Assembly (NCBI GenBank): GCA_963680875.1
Contig: OY804578.1
Span: 101,461,689-101,525,688, forward strand
Reading direction: 5' to 3'
Source: Bathymodiolus brooksi
Lineage: Eukaryota > Mollusca > Bivalvia > Mytilida > Modiolidae
DNA length: 64,000 bases
In this document: positions 49,661 through 63,000 of the stretch, one piece after another
How the letters are laid out: each line of letters starts with the position of its first letter
Numbering within the stretch: the first letter of the stretch is position 1
Position numbers and translations under genes: made by a program
The notes under the pieces: model-generated
What the model was told of the DNA's origin: nothing
The model's input: only the letters and a program-made list of their open reading frames with translations
Database searches by the model: none

Positions 49661-51229
49661 AAAAGAGTAATACTACAGGCGTCATTATTGGAGCAGGAAC
49701 TGTTCCTTCTCCCGGATCACCAGGGATATAACTGGTTTCTTTTTCTGCATTCTTACTAAGATGAAGGTCTTGGTGGTACGCACCTCGGCCTTCGCCTGAG
49801 TATCTATGCGGAAAAAAAATCCCGCTATGCCCGATACGTGCCACTTCATTTATTTCAAAAGTACTGTATCTTATTCTTTTACATCAAGTCAAATACGTGA
49901 CACTGATTGGGCACTAATTCAATACGTGACACTGCACTGATTGCACACCAAGTCAATAATTGTATCTGACCAATTTCACCCTCTTTGTTAAATATTAGAC
50001 CATTATTTATGTTTATAAAGTCATTTATTACCTTGCCTTGTTGCCTTTTTATCAATGACATTGAAATAATTGAAGAATGTAAAAAGTTTTAGAATAATAT
50101 AACAAAGTTGAATTTCGATTACGAACAAAAGATTGTGTCCTTTGTTCGTATCTGAAATTGAGTCACCCGCCAATCATTAGTTTTAATATATTACGTGTAT
50201 ACTAATTTTCAAGCAATTGGACTAGATTTGAGAGACTGTGTTCACACTGTGTCACGTCCATATTGTTTTACTTCACTTTTTGTAATATTTAGTTGTTAGA
50301 TTGGTCTTGAATTTTTTTATCATATTAATTCGTCTGTTCCATTTTAAGTAATTAAAAGTATGCTAATGATAAGTTATTAATGACCATGAAAGCTATCTTG
50401 CATGATTATTTTATGAATATTCAAAGTAAGTTTGGGTTAATATGGCCCAGTTGTTTTAAGGAAAAACATTCTCAAATGAATTTTGGACAACTTATTACAA
50501 AATATTAACTTTAAATGATTGTTTGATGGGTGCTTAACCCCATCTGTTATAGTGTTTATCAGCTATATCGAGGATACGAATAAATTATATCAATCAATTT
50601 CCATAACTAGAAGACCTTTAGAAATAAGGCTATTGTGTACCATATAATCAAGATAAATAGAGAAATAGTAGAGAGGAAATACTGTAAATATTGAATTTTA
50701 TGTTGTTTTCTTTTAAGATATCATAAATCTTTAAAGGCTCGATGAATATTGTTTTTGTTATTGTATTTGAAAAGATGTCACATTAGATTGTACTTTAAAT
50801 GAATAAATTGACATATGAATGGGTAAATATACTGTCCCTCAGTGTTGACAGTTTTTTGAATTATTTAAATCATATAAATGTAAGAAAACTTCCTGCTTTT
50901 TTATCGCGTTGGTGTCATTTAGTCCTCAATATATATACTGAACCGTAATAGAAACACCGTATTTTCAAAGTTTGCAAAAATCATCATGATAAATTGGTGA
51001 TTTGTGTGTGCTTGGAGCACATAGATCGTGTCTTAAAAACACATCTTACGGTTGGTTGAGTACTTTAACTTAGGCGAAGATATTGGGTCCTGGGTCGTGT
51101 TTAAAAACATGAAATAATCGTACAAATCGTACCAATCCCTGCTTATTTAAGACACAGAACATTCAAAGGTTGTCATTGCCACTATTGAACGCCAGTCTAT
51201 TGCAGCTCACAGGTTGTCATTGCCACTAT
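49661..51229. other. Unit II, unassigned stretch
   Basis: The partner of 37061-39029, with deletions. It includes a SINE-like fragment near 50518-50585 and a short direct repeat of 'ggttgtcattgccactattg' before the next transposase relic. No gene is recognised. Confidence 0.45.
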
Positions 51230-52209
51230 TGAACGCCAGTCTATTGCACCAACTATTGTCCTAATCAACGAGAACAAGTCCTATGAACATTGAATGATTG
51301 GCAACGGCCTCTATTCGCTACAAAGGCATTTAGCTGTACTTATTAGCACCACACAACGTATTTGGGAATGCTATACGTCACAATCAATACCAATGATTTG
51401 ACACATAGGGGGTGTCCTAGAGATACAACAGCACGTCAGAATACATATTTTCGTCGGCAGCATATGAATAATCGAATTACCAGAGGCACGCAAACAATTG
51501 ACAATCACCAGCGACGAATTAGTGATGACACTGTCCGACGTTGATTGATCACCAACACCATAAAATGTCGTCGTCTGACCAGAAGACCCATCCTTACAGT
51601 CCACCGTCGTGAAGAACGTCTACAGTGGACTATGCAACATCAATACTGGCGTCACTAGCAGTGGACGAAAATAATTCTCATATATTGCAATTCCATCGCA
51701 GATGACAGAAACAAAGGCGTGGTGAACGCTAGTTCTGTTGCATGTAATATGGAAAGAGACCCATGGGGAGGAACAAACGTATTAATGTGGAGTAGAATCG
51801 GTCTAAGCTTCAAACTTGGACTTGTCATCTTCCAAAGCATCGGCCAAGGCAAAGATAATGGGGTAATGGGCGTTTTCTACATAGATCAAGGTCTGATACC
51901 CTATGTGGGACCATTGGAACGACACTTGTCACCATGACAAAGATCGTGTTCATTTTGGAAGAACCACAATCAAAACAACATGGTTGTTATACCATGACCT
52001 GCTCTTAATCCGGGATAAAATCTGATTGAGCATCGGTGGAGTGAGATTCAAAAACGACTTGATGAAGTCCAAGAAAGGTCAACAACGCAGCTAAACTTGG
52101 TGTATTCTTCATCAGAATTTAGGCTCGTATTCCTATAGCATTTATCAACCATTCAATGTGCAGGATATGTGTTGCTGTCATTAACAGCAATGCAGAAAAT
52201 GCACGATGC
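51230..52209 (+). pseudogene. Tc1-like transposase relic T3 (most complete)
   Basis: From the N-terminus: a degraded helix-turn-helix (RMIGNGLYSLQRHLAVL), the linker 'HRGCPRDTTARQNTYFRRQ', which resembles the GRPR region of Tc1 transposases, then 'RRISDDTVRR', 'RRPILTVHRREERLQW' and 'NVLMWSRIGLSF'. The end is a decayed C-terminus near 52200. The longest uninterrupted stretch is 51362-51544. Multiple frameshifts and stops are present; it was probably about 340 residues when intact. Confidence 0.75.
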
Positions 52210-53109
52210 TTACTTTCGTTCCTCATTTCTTCTAAAATCTGTGATGCATTGTTGACAAAAGTAACCGAAAAAAACATTTATTTTAGAAACTTGTGATGTT
52301 TAGAAATCTGCTTGAAATGAATTTCCTCTATTTATGATTAAAGTTGACAGTCATGAAAATAAAGTTGGTGCGAAGTTTCCTTGGCGGTTCAGTATTAACA
52401 TAGTTTTTTTCACACCAGTAATTAGTTGAAGTGTAACAAAGCTTCCTACTTCATAATGGTCTGGATCACATTTAATCCTCATTATATATATTAAACAGCT
52501 GAAAAACGCCGTTTTTCTAAAATTTTGCAACTAAACTCATTCTAAAAACTAAATTAGTGATATTAATTTGTGTGGATCACGTAAATCAGCTATATAATTA
52601 TCCCTCATTACATTTTTTGAAACATTTTACGGATGACCTGGTATTTTAACTTAGGCGAAGATACTAGGTCTCGAGATGGTCGTGTTCAAAAACATGAAAA
52701 GCTCGTGCAAATCCTATTGGATTTTGCATATTTAGGACGCAGTAAGAAGATGAGCAATATGGACCTCATTGAAAAGCCGGGGTGTACTCAGGCGCCTGCT
52801 AAGGGTAATCAATGCCTTCCTTTTATTAGACACCGGCCATGCTAGTCATGTAGTAAATATTTGTTGGACACCACTTTGCGCAAACAAACACAAGTAAAGT
52901 TAATAAAAGATGAGCCCTCCTACAAACAACTGGAGGTAAAAACGAACCGAACATCAGTTTATGCGGAAATCGTAGCGCAACAGTAACGTATGGACATATG
53001 AAAGGATAACATATTGGACATCACATACGCAAACATGCACAAACAAACATAGGAAGACATGACAAACAACTAGATGCAAAGATGAACCGAGCCAAAGTCT
53101 ATGGGAAAT
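52210..53109 (+). repeat. Flank between relics plus repeat R4, unit II
   Basis: 52210-52744 pairs with 39873-40359, and 52745-53109 with the R4 repeat at 41240-41640 ('caggcgcctgctaagggtaa', 'ttggacaccactttgcg'). The open frame 52633-52845 crosses this repeat boundary and is not a gene. Confidence 0.5.
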
Positions 53110-53995
53110 ATATGACGAACAAACAGTGTCAGCGACTTAAAGTTGTCTTCCTAGAGTTTCAGTGCCACGTACGTTCCTCAAAAACATATGAATAATTAAT
53201 TTACTAGAGCCAAGCAAGCATCACGAGAGACAATTGGCAACCACCAGGAACCAATTAGTGATGACATTGTCCGATGTCAATTGATCGCCAACAACACAAG
53301 ATGTCATTGTCCGACCAGAAACCCCTTTTTTCTCGCAGCTTGTCATCGTCCTAAGCGTATACAGTGGATTATGCCACGTTTAAACTGGAATCATTAGCAG
53401 TGAAGGAATAGCATATAAGATGAAAGTCGATGTTGCATTACCATCACAGATGACAGAAACGGTGTCTGGTGAAGAAATGTGGAACGCCGTTACATGCCTC
53501 ATGGACAGAGACTCATAGGGTGGACCAAAATCACAATGTGGAATAGAATTGGTCTAAGCTATAAACTTGGACCTATCATCTTTCAGAAAATATGCCAAAT
53601 GCAATGCAAAGGTAATTTGGGTATGGCCGCTCTCTACATATATCAAGTTCGGACACCCAATGCGATACATTGTTTGCACGTCGTCGGAACTACACTTTAC
53701 AGCATGAGCAAGAGCAAGAGCCAAGAGAGATTTTATTCAGCATACCAACACAAATGTTATGCCGTGGCCTGCTCTCAGTCTGTGTTTAAACCTGATTGAA
53801 CGCTGTGAGATGAGATTAAAGACGACGTAATGAAGTATAATATATGCCAACAACTGCTGCAGAATCTGATAAATCCTTCTTGAGGGTTTGGGCTTGTAAT
53901 TCTACGGCATTTATCAACCACTGCATTTGTTCAATGTACCAGAGATATGTTGCTGTAATCAACACCAATGGAGGACATACGCGATGCTTACTTTC
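53110..53995 (+). pseudogene. Tc1-like transposase relic T4
   Basis: The partner of T2 without the insertions. Recognisable parts are 'ISDDIVR' (about 53257), 'TMWNRIGLSYKLGPIIF', 'GNLGMAALYIYQV', 'CAR/RRNYTLQHEQEQ' in another frame, 'LWDEIKDD'-like text at about 53800 and the 'NTNGGHTR' C-terminus near 53975. The N-terminus is missing or unrecognisable. Confidence 0.7.
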
Positions 53996-56244
53996 GTTCC
54001 TCATTTCTTCTCAAACATGTGATGCATTGTTAACAAAGGTATCCGAAAAAAACATTTTAGAAACTAGTTATGCTTAGAAATCTTCTTGAAATGACATTCC
54101 GATAATTATTATTAAGATTGCTATGAATCAAAATATAGTTGGCTTAGGCTTTATCTATGCAAAGTTTCTTTTGGGGTTCAGCATAGATATGTTTTTTCCA
54201 CACCAATAATTTGGCTAATGAATTCTATATTGATATGTAACCTCAGGAATGTAATTATGTAGCCTGAATGTTATTTATAAAGTATTTTTTTCCCAACCAG
54301 AGGTCGGGGGAGGGAATAACTTTAGGTATAGTCGTGTAATGTGGTGCCGTTGGGATTGGAACTCCCTTTTCATATATTCCCTCGACATTAAAGGCAATCC
54401 CATTCATTTGTTAAATTACAAACAATAATTACAGATTAATCTGTATCGGCTTGTAGAAATATGACCTATTGATATATCATTGGTTAAACATTCTCACACA
54501 TTGATGTATTGAAGTGGAACATTTTCGACCCACTCATATGTTTGAAAGCTGATAAAATGGACCCATTCCAGTAGCAAGTGACTACCCGATTCCCACCTCC
54601 TTTGTGTGTTTGTCTCGGTGTAACTAGGTTTCCCCTGTCTACTGAATAAAACGGATCTTCTATTGTAAAATAAACTTAAAAACTGGGTTAAACTTATTTT
54701 TTATTGCACCAGCTTTGAATTGTATAACTTCCCATTTTCATTCGGATTTAATTTTCTTGCATGGAGTTGAAACGAGGATAAAATGCCACACTGAGGATGT
54801 CTCTATTCTATAAATAGCCACCATTGAACTGTAACATGTTTGCGATATCATTTCCATTTAAAGGAATACGGATCTGTCCATATGTTTCAGGTGAGGTTTT
54901 AAATTTATTTAAACTTTTTTTTATTAGATTTCTATACTTTCTTAACTGCATGCACTATGACCAGGATATTGCAGACATAATAATATATCAGATTGGATAC
55001 TTGTAACACCCCCATGTAAGTGGAATATCGTTCATTGAAACTGAGTTGAAATAAATAATGGAAACGTTAAGCAGTTTAAGACTGGTAGTACATTTTAAAT
55101 ATGAATATAAATTGTAAGTATTCGTAGATATACTTGAGTTTTATTATTCTACAGACACAATTTTAGAAATGTACTGGTGCCATGGTGGCAGTATTAGGTG
55201 CCGTGCCACTATTTATTCCCTAAAATAATTTCTGATATTCGTGTATATATTTTTTTTTCTCAGGAAGTCAGTTTTTAATATTTTGACTTTGGGCGTACTT
55301 GGTGAAGGTTATTGACGAAACATGTCATGCCAAAGAAATTGAACATTTTCGTATGTTAGGATCTTATTTCGGAAATGTCATTAAGCAGAAAAAAAAACCT
55401 CTCATGACTACATTTTTTACGACATCAAAACAAGTGGCCGTCGTATTATATTATGGTTGTGTCGTCGTCTGTGAAAAAAATGGCCGTCATGCGATAACTT
55501 TAGTTGTAGTTGACTGATCCTTCTGTATTTTAAGCACAATATTATTATTTTGATATTTACCTCTGACAACGGGAGCAACCACTACCGGTGTAATAGTGGA
55601 TACGTCTATTTTATACTAAGTTTTGTTTACATACAACACATAGAATAAAAGCAAAAATATGTATAACAAAATGTTCACAGTGTGAAATTGGTATGTCAAT
55701 ATAAGTAGACCATTGATAGTTTCCATACAGTAATACGATAAAAAGAATCACAAGAGTTTGAGGGTTATTGATATTGGTATAATATTTTTAAAAGGCGTCT
55801 AAATGGAGCCTAAATTCCTCAATTTAACATATTCAGAAAGAAATGGAAATACATTTAAGACAAAAACGTTGTAAGTAAAAGCATTAACTTCCCTTAAATG
55901 GAAGGCACAGGCTGGGTTCTACAAGTACGACGGGTGGAAGTTGTGACTAAATGATCAACTGGACATGGACAGCTATTTTACGGAAATCAATCACGTATTG
56001 CTAGAATCTAGAGGCTACGAATACGACGGATTTCTCGATTTTCTTAATTCTATTGTTTTTATTTCATTAAATGACAATTTATGAATTTTTCATATAATTT
56101 TCTGTTTGTAGTTTATTTTTATTCCAATAAAATCTGATGCATTGGAAAACTAGTCTTACAATACACGATTAAGCCCATAGATTGTGCTGTTATGAGTACT
56201 TCTCAGAGTACAACTCACACTTCTCAATACTAATTATTTTCAAA
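53996..56244 (+). repeat. Dispersed flank unit, copy 3
   Basis: It follows T4 and is near-identical to copy 1 (213-2337), keeping about 48 bases at 54295 that copy 1 has lost. No coding sequence is recognised before the ZSWIM-like ORF. Confidence 0.75.
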
Positions 56245-56436
56245 ATGGACGACGATGGCAGTGCGCTCCGTGTTGGAGCAAAGTATCAATCTTTTACAGA
56301 TTTAGAGTGTGCCCTAAAAAAATTCCAGCAGGATAACCACGTCGAACTTTATAAGAGTAGCGCAAGGAAGCTTGGTACGGGATCTAATCTAAATCCCAGA
56401 GCCTTTTGCTTTCAAGCTGAGTTCAAAAATTATTAA
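56245..56436 (+). CDS. ZSWIM3/FAR1-like N-terminal ORF, uninterrupted copy
   Basis: 63 residues: MDDDGSALRVGAKYQSFTDL, then ECALKKFQQDN, HVELYKSSARK and a stop after FQAEFKNY. The pattern (V-G-x-x-Y-x-S-F-x-D-L-E-x-A-L, an amphipathic helix, then L-Y-K-x-x-x-R) resembles the small N-terminal domain of ZSWIM1/3-type and FAR1/MULE-derived proteins. It would be only the first part of such a protein, since no SWIM finger or transposase core follows. The frame can be extended 5' to 56182, but the ATG at 56245 is the position shared by all copies. Probably the remnant of a captured first exon or transposon. Confidence 0.45.
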   Translation: MDDDGSALRVGAKYQSFTDLECALKKFQQDNHVELYKSSARKLGTGSNLNPRAFCFQAEFKNY

Positions 56437-56621
56437 ATCTTACGACAGTTCAATAAATGTTCTTTTCCAAGTAAATAATACAGGGTCTACGAACCACTAG
56501 TTGTTTGGCAGGAACAAAAGTGCCAGAAATAATTAATTACGACGTCTGAGAAGAGAAGTACAAAACTACATGAACTAGTAAGTGTGTAAGGTGAACATAA
56601 ATATATAAAATAAGGATGCAC
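56437..56621 (+). other. Truncated Ig-gene upstream region
   Basis: It continues as in 2531-2715 and 59452-59630, the start of the Ig-gene 5' region with its TATA-like box. It breaks at 'aaaataaggatgca' (about 56622), where it is joined to transposase sequence. A promoter fragment without a gene. Confidence 0.6.
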
Positions 56622-57162
56622 AGATGACAGAAACGTGTCTGCTGAAGAAATGTTGAAGGCTGTTACATGCCTCATGGAAGGAGACCCATGGAGCGGACCA
56701 AAGATCATGATGTGGAATAGAATCGTCTATGCTATAAACTTGGACCTATCATCTTTCAGAACATATGACAAAGGCAATGCAGAGGTAATTGGGTTATAGC
56801 CGCTCTCTACATATATCAAGTTCTGACACCCAATGCGATACATTTGTGCACGTCGTCGGAACTACACTTTAGAGCATGAGCAAGAGCAAGAGCCTAGATA
56901 GATTTCATTCAACATACCAACACAAATGTTATGCCTTGGCCTACTCTCAATCTGTGTTTAAACCTGATTGAACACTGTGGGATGAGATTAAAGACGACTT
57001 AATGAAGTCCAAGCTATGCCGACAACTGCAGCTGAATCTGATACATCATTCTTGAGGGCTTGGGTTTGTAATCCTACGGAATTAATCAACCACTGCATTT
57101 TTTCAATGTATCAGAGATATATTGCTGTAATCAACACCAATGGAGGAAATACGCGATACTTA
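56622..57162 (+). pseudogene. Tc1-like transposase relic T5 (C-terminal half)
   Basis: It starts abruptly inside the coding part ('cagatgacagaaacgtgtct', equivalent to 41950) and runs through 'GPKIMMWNRI', a 'LWDEIKDDLMKS'-like end and 'NTNGGNTRY'. Stops and shifts are present. Confidence 0.7.
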
Positions 57163-59260
57163 CCTTCGTTCCTCATTTCCTCTCAAGCATGTGATGCATT
57201 GTTAACAAAGGTATCGAAAAAAAAAAACATTTTAGAAACTAGTTATGTTTGAAATGACATTCTGATATTTATTATTAAAATTGCTATAGATCAAAATATA
57301 GTTGGCTTAGGATTTATCTATGCGAAGTTTATTTTGGGGTTCAACATAGATATTTCTTTCCACACCAATAACTTAGCTAATGAATTGTATATTGATATGC
57401 AACATCAGGAATGTAATTCTGTAGCCTGAATGTTATTTACAAAACATTTTTTTTCCAACCGGGGATCGGGGGAGGGAATTACCTCAGGTAAGATAGAGTA
57501 CTGTGGTGCCGTTGGGGTTGGAATTCCCTTTTCATATATCCCCTCGACATGAAAGGCAATCCCATTCATTTGTTAAATTACAAATAATAGTTACAGATTA
57601 ATCTGTATCGGCTTGTAGAAATATGACCTATTGATATATCATAGGTTAACAATTATCACACATTGATGTATTGAAGTGGAACATTTTCGACCCAATGATA
57701 TGTTTGAAAGCTGCAAAATGGACCTATTCCTGTAGAAAGTGACTACCCAATTCCTACCTCCTCTGTGTGCTTGTCTCGGGGTAACTAGATTTTCCCTGTC
57801 TACTGAATAAAACGGATCTTTTATTGTAAAATAAACTTAAAAACATGGGTTAAACGTATTTTTTATTGCACCAGCTTTGAATTGTATAACTTCCCATTTT
57901 CATTCGGATTTAATTTTCTTCCATGGAGTTGAAACGAGGATAAAATTACACACTGAGCATGTCTCTATTCTATAAACAGCCACCATTGAACTGTAACATT
58001 TTTACGATATCATTTCCATTTAAAGGAATACGGATCTGTGCATATGTTTCAGGTGAGGTTTTAAATTTGTTTCAACTTTTGTTTATTAGATTATTAGTAC
58101 TAGTACATTTTAAATATAAATATAAATTGTAAGTATTTGTAGATATACTTAAGCTTTATTATTCTACAGACACAAGTTTAGAAATGTACTGGTGCTGTGG
58201 TGGCAGTATTATGTGCCGTGCCACTATTTATTCCCTAAAATAATTTGTGATATTCGTGTATATAATTTTTTTTCTCATGAAGTCAGTTTTTAATATTTTG
58301 ACTTTGGGCGTACATGGTGAACGTTATTCAAGAAACATGCCATGCCAAATAAATTGAACATTTTCGTCTGTTAGGATCTTATTTCGGAAATGCCATTAAG
58401 CAGAAAAAAAACCTCTCATGACTACATTTTTTTAAGACAGCAAAACAAGTGGCCGTCGTATTATATTATGGTTGTGTCGTCGTCTGTGAACAAAATGGCC
58501 GTCGTGCGATAAATTTAGTTGTAATTGACTGATCCTTCTGTATTTTAAGCGCAATATAATTATTTTGATATTTACCTCTGACAACGGGAGCAACCACTAC
58601 CGGTGTAATAGTGGATACGTCTATTTTATACTAAGTTTTATTTACATACAACACATAGAATAAAAGCAAAAATATGTATAGCAAAATGTTCATAGTGTGA
58701 AATTAGTATTTCTATATAAGTAGACAATTGATAGTTTCCATACAGTAATCAGATAGTTTCCATACAGTAATACAATAAAAAGAATCATAAGAGTTTAAGG
58801 GTTATTGCTATTGGTATAATATTTTTAAAAGGCGTCTAAATGGAGCCTAAATTTCTCAATTTAACATATTCAGAAAGAAATGGAAATAAATTTAAGACAA
58901 AAACATTGTAAGTAAAAGCATTAACATCCCTTAAATGGAAGGCACAGGCTACGAATGCGACGGAAACGTATGTGTAGCCTGGGTTCTACAAGTACGACGG
59001 GTGGAAGCTGTGACTAAATGATCAACCGGTTTTCGGACATGGACAGCTATTCTACGGAAATCAATCTATTGTTTTTATTTCATTAAATGACAATTTATGA
59101 ATTTTTTATATAATTTTCTGTTTGTAGTTTATTTTTATTCCAGTAAAATATGATGCATTGGAAAACTAGTCTTACAATACACGATTAAGCCCATAGAGTG
59201 TGCTGTTATGAGTACCTCTCAGAGTACAACTCACACTTATCAACACTAATTATTTTCAAA
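57163..59260 (+). repeat. Dispersed flank unit, copy 4 (upstream of gene B)
   Basis: Colinear with copy 1, but it lacks about 170 bases near 58095 and carries a small tandem duplication near 58740 ('gatagtttccatacagtaat'). It shares diagnostic bases with copy 2 rather than copies 1 and 3. Confidence 0.75.
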
Positions 59261-59451
59261 ATGGACGACGATGGTAGTGCGCTCCGTGTTGGAGCAAAGT
59301 ATCAATCTTTTACAGATTTAGAGTGCCCTAAACAAAATTCCAGCAGGATAACTACGTCGAACTTTATAAGAGTATCGCAAGGAAGCTTGGTACGGGGTCT
59401 AATCTAAATCCCAGAGCCTTTTGCTTTCAAGCTGAGTTCAAAAATTATTAA
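59261..59451 (+). pseudogene. ZSWIM3/FAR1-like ORF, frameshifted copy
   Basis: The same start as 56245, but a short deletion in 'gagtgccctaaacaaaattc' shifts the frame after DLEC. It is positioned before gene B exactly as the broken copy at 2338 is positioned before gene A. Confidence 0.45.
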
Positions 59452-59615
59452 ATCTTACGACAGTTCAATAAATGTTCTTTTCCTGTAAATGATACAGGGT
59501 CTATGAACCACTAGTTGTTTGGCAGGAACATAATTGCCAGAAATAATTAATTACGACCTCTGAAAAGAGAAGAACAAAACTACATGGACTAGTAAGTGTG
59601 TAAGGTGAACATAAA

Positions 59616-59625
59616 TATATAAAAT
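59616..59625 (+). promoter_or_regulatory. TATA-like box upstream of gene B
   Basis: TATATAAAAT, about 370 bases before the ATG, in the same position as in gene A. A possible 5' UTR acceptor (ttttttttcag) ends at 59934. Confidence 0.22.
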
Positions 59626-59994
59626 AAGGATGCAATGTTTGTTTTTTCCCCTGGGTTTGTTATGCATATAGTTCAACAAAAATCTAAAGAATACAATACT
59701 GTATGTGAGTAAATCCCGAATAAAAATAGTCACAGCTATTTAGACAATTCATGTAAGTGATTCTAAAATAAAATTAAAAAAAAAAAATCTGTGAGAAATT
59801 TGTGAGTATAAATTTTATACTCCTTATTTGTTTTGTCTCTGTGTCTAAATTGAATCTGAATTTCTTTGCTGAAGACATTAGCCTTTTTTCTTCTTTTAAA
59901 TTTAAAAAACATTTTTTTTTTCAGAGAAAGTGATAACACACCTAACATCAGGAAAGATTTCATCTCCTTAAAAGTGCCACCTTGGTAGTGAAGG

Positions 59995-60076
59995 ATGGCT
60001 AGATCCAATCTACTACCGTGGGGATTTTCCTTCTATTTCGTTCTTGTTGTGTTAGTTGTACCACTTATATGCCAAA
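59995..60076 (+). CDS. Gene B exon 1: signal peptide
   Basis: 82 nt ending A|GTAAGT, phase 1. One residue change from gene A. An in-frame TGA precedes the ATG, as in gene A. Confidence 0.83.
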
Positions 60077-63000
60077 GTAAGTAGATTTTGAATAGTAAAT
60101 AAGATAATATGTACTTTGTACATCAATAAAACTGACGGTCTGGGTATAACTGCAGTATTGTTGAAAGTTGCGAAACACACAATTATATACTTATTCTAAC
60201 AACTTGAAAACTGTCATGAGAATTTTAAATTTCTAAACGAAACACACACAAAGAAAAACGACCACAAATATGGGACATGGGTGCTGAACACCAATCAAAA
60301 CACCATTACAGTTTTTTTTCGCACCAATCAGTTTTATTGGAGGAGAACACAGATAATACCAGTTACACTTCGCACTTACAAGCCACAGACAAACTTTATC
60401 ACATAACATTTTATTTCAGTAAATGTCACTCCAGACCGGAATCGTACTCATAACCTGAGTGGTGATAGACAATTGCACGGTTTATCCAAATCTCATGACA
60501 TGACGATTACAACGACGCTCTCACTCACCCCCCCCCCACACCCACCCACACACACCCACCCACCCAAATCGATAAAATTAAAAGCTGTCAATCTCGAATA
60601 CAGCAACAACAATAACACAAACTCTGCATTGGCATACGTGTCTGAGGTACTTTCTAAAATGGTCTTGCACTAATTAGTACAAGTAAGTGAGATTGGTGGG
60701 AATTTTTTTTCATCCTCTAATTAGACAGTTTATACACGTAGCAACGATAACATAGCTGAGCATTTAGTTTCCAATTGGGTAACCATTAGGAAGGAAACAA
60801 AGGTGTAAATATGTGTAAAATGGGTAAGGAACATGAAATAACAATCAAAGTATAATGGTAAGGACATGTACATAGCCAAGTGAAAATGGCCAAGTAACCG
60901 TGAGGAGGAAAACAATCAAACAAATAAAAAAAAATATGTGTTACATAATACATCACACCAGTTAAATAATGAACCCGTTTCTGTTTGAAGTCTCGATTAC
61001 ATTATTGAAAGGTATTATTATTCTGTTTTATTTTCGTGCTTTCTTTGTTAATTGTAGCACCTGCAGGACCACCTGTTATCACAGGACCAGCCGTTATTAA
61101 AAATGGAGATTCTGTGACCATAACATGTTCATCAACAGGTGGTGATCCAACACCGACAGTAAAATGGTTTAGAGATAATGTTGTTTTTGATGCCACTTCA
61201 ACAACTAGTGGTGGCGTTACAAGAAACTCATATACATTCACTGCAAGTCCTGCTGAACATCTACAGGTCTTTGAATGCCAAACTGAGAATGGTGTTCTCC
61301 AGAATCCACTGACTACCACTTTATTTGTTATTGTTAATAGTAGGTATTATTGGATTATTTGCAGTATATAACACCACATAAAGCATGATTTCAGTCTCTA
61401 TATATTATTAGTAATTTTAAATTTTGCTTATCAAAACCAAGAGGCACATAGACAATTTGTGTTTTTAACAATTTGTTTTTAATGTTTTGGTATGTGTCTG
61501 ACTAAGGTTATGTAAGTACACATAATGAATGAATCTCTTGTAAATAACCTAATCTGCAAACACCATACATGGATAAAAGTTACAACTGTGATAAGACTAT
61601 TGAAAACAAATTATTAGAACCTGGTTGTATGAAGCGGGAATACTAATTTTACTTGAGGGGTGTTGCTTTTACACTCGTTTGGTTAGTAGTCGTATGGTCA
61701 CATATGTTCATGTAAGTATAACAGTATAGACAATTAAATCTCTTTACTTTAACATACACATTCTAAAATGGTTTCAGTATCTGCATAGTATTAGTAATTT
61801 TAAATTTTGCTTACCAAAACAAAGGGGCAAATAAACAATTTGTGATTTTAGCAATTTGTTTTTAATGTTTTGGTATGTGTCTGACTAAGGTTATGTAAGT
61901 ACACATAATGAATGAATCTTTTGTAAATACCCTAATCTGCAAACACCATGCATGAATAAAAATCACAACTGTAATAAGACTATTGAAGAAAAATTGTTAG
62001 AACCTGGTTGTATGAAGAGGGAATATTAATTTTACTTGAGGGGTGTTGCTTTTACACTCGTTTTGGTTAGTAGTCTTTCAGATGGTCACACGTGTTCATG
62101 TAAGTATAACAGTATTGACAATTAAATCTCTTTACTTCAAAATACACATTCTAAAAGAGGACTTGTCTAATTGTTTTTATACTTGGTAACAATAGGTATA
62201 TAATATTTGAAATGGTACATTTTTTTCTTATCTTTTTTCTTTATTTCTTTCTCTTTTTTGTGTTTTTTTTGTAATTGTGATCTTTAACTTATTTATTTTT
62301 TTTTAGCAATGAAGTACAAGAATATAAAATTAAAAATATTGTAAGCGAAAATATAAGAGAAAGTACTCCAACTTGTAGATCATTGAAAAGAATTACGTCA
62401 ACCTTTAAGGCAGGGTCTGATTAATACTTTTTTAAGACTCTATAGTTGGAGTGTATTCTCTATATACTTGAAATAATATAGTTTATTCTATTAAATAGCT
62501 TTTAACTTTCAATTAAAATGTTTAAAACAGCTTAGTTTTTCAGAACATTTTTTTTATTATTTACCATTCATATTTCAATACAACTGTTTTTCTTGTAGCA
62601 TCTCCACAAACACCAACACTAACAGGTACTACTAACCCGGCACCTGACCAACAAAGTACATGGACTTGTACATCTACTGGTGGATATCCAGCCCCAACAA
62701 TGACAATGAGGATAGAAAATAACCAGTTCTCAACTAGCGAATTTACAACGACCTCAGTGTCACCAGATGGTGCTAAATCATACACGGTGACTGGCACCTT
62801 AAAATGGAGTCCAACAATTGGAAACAATGGACAAACTCTTTTCTGTGATGTTGCTCATCCTATTACACTTAATACTCCACAAACAGTTAGCTTGCCATTG
62901 ACTGTGATTTGTAATTATTCTTATTTATTACTACCTTTTCTGTGAAGATGTTTTAGCTACAAATTTCATCTTCAAATATAACAAATATATAACCATGTCA

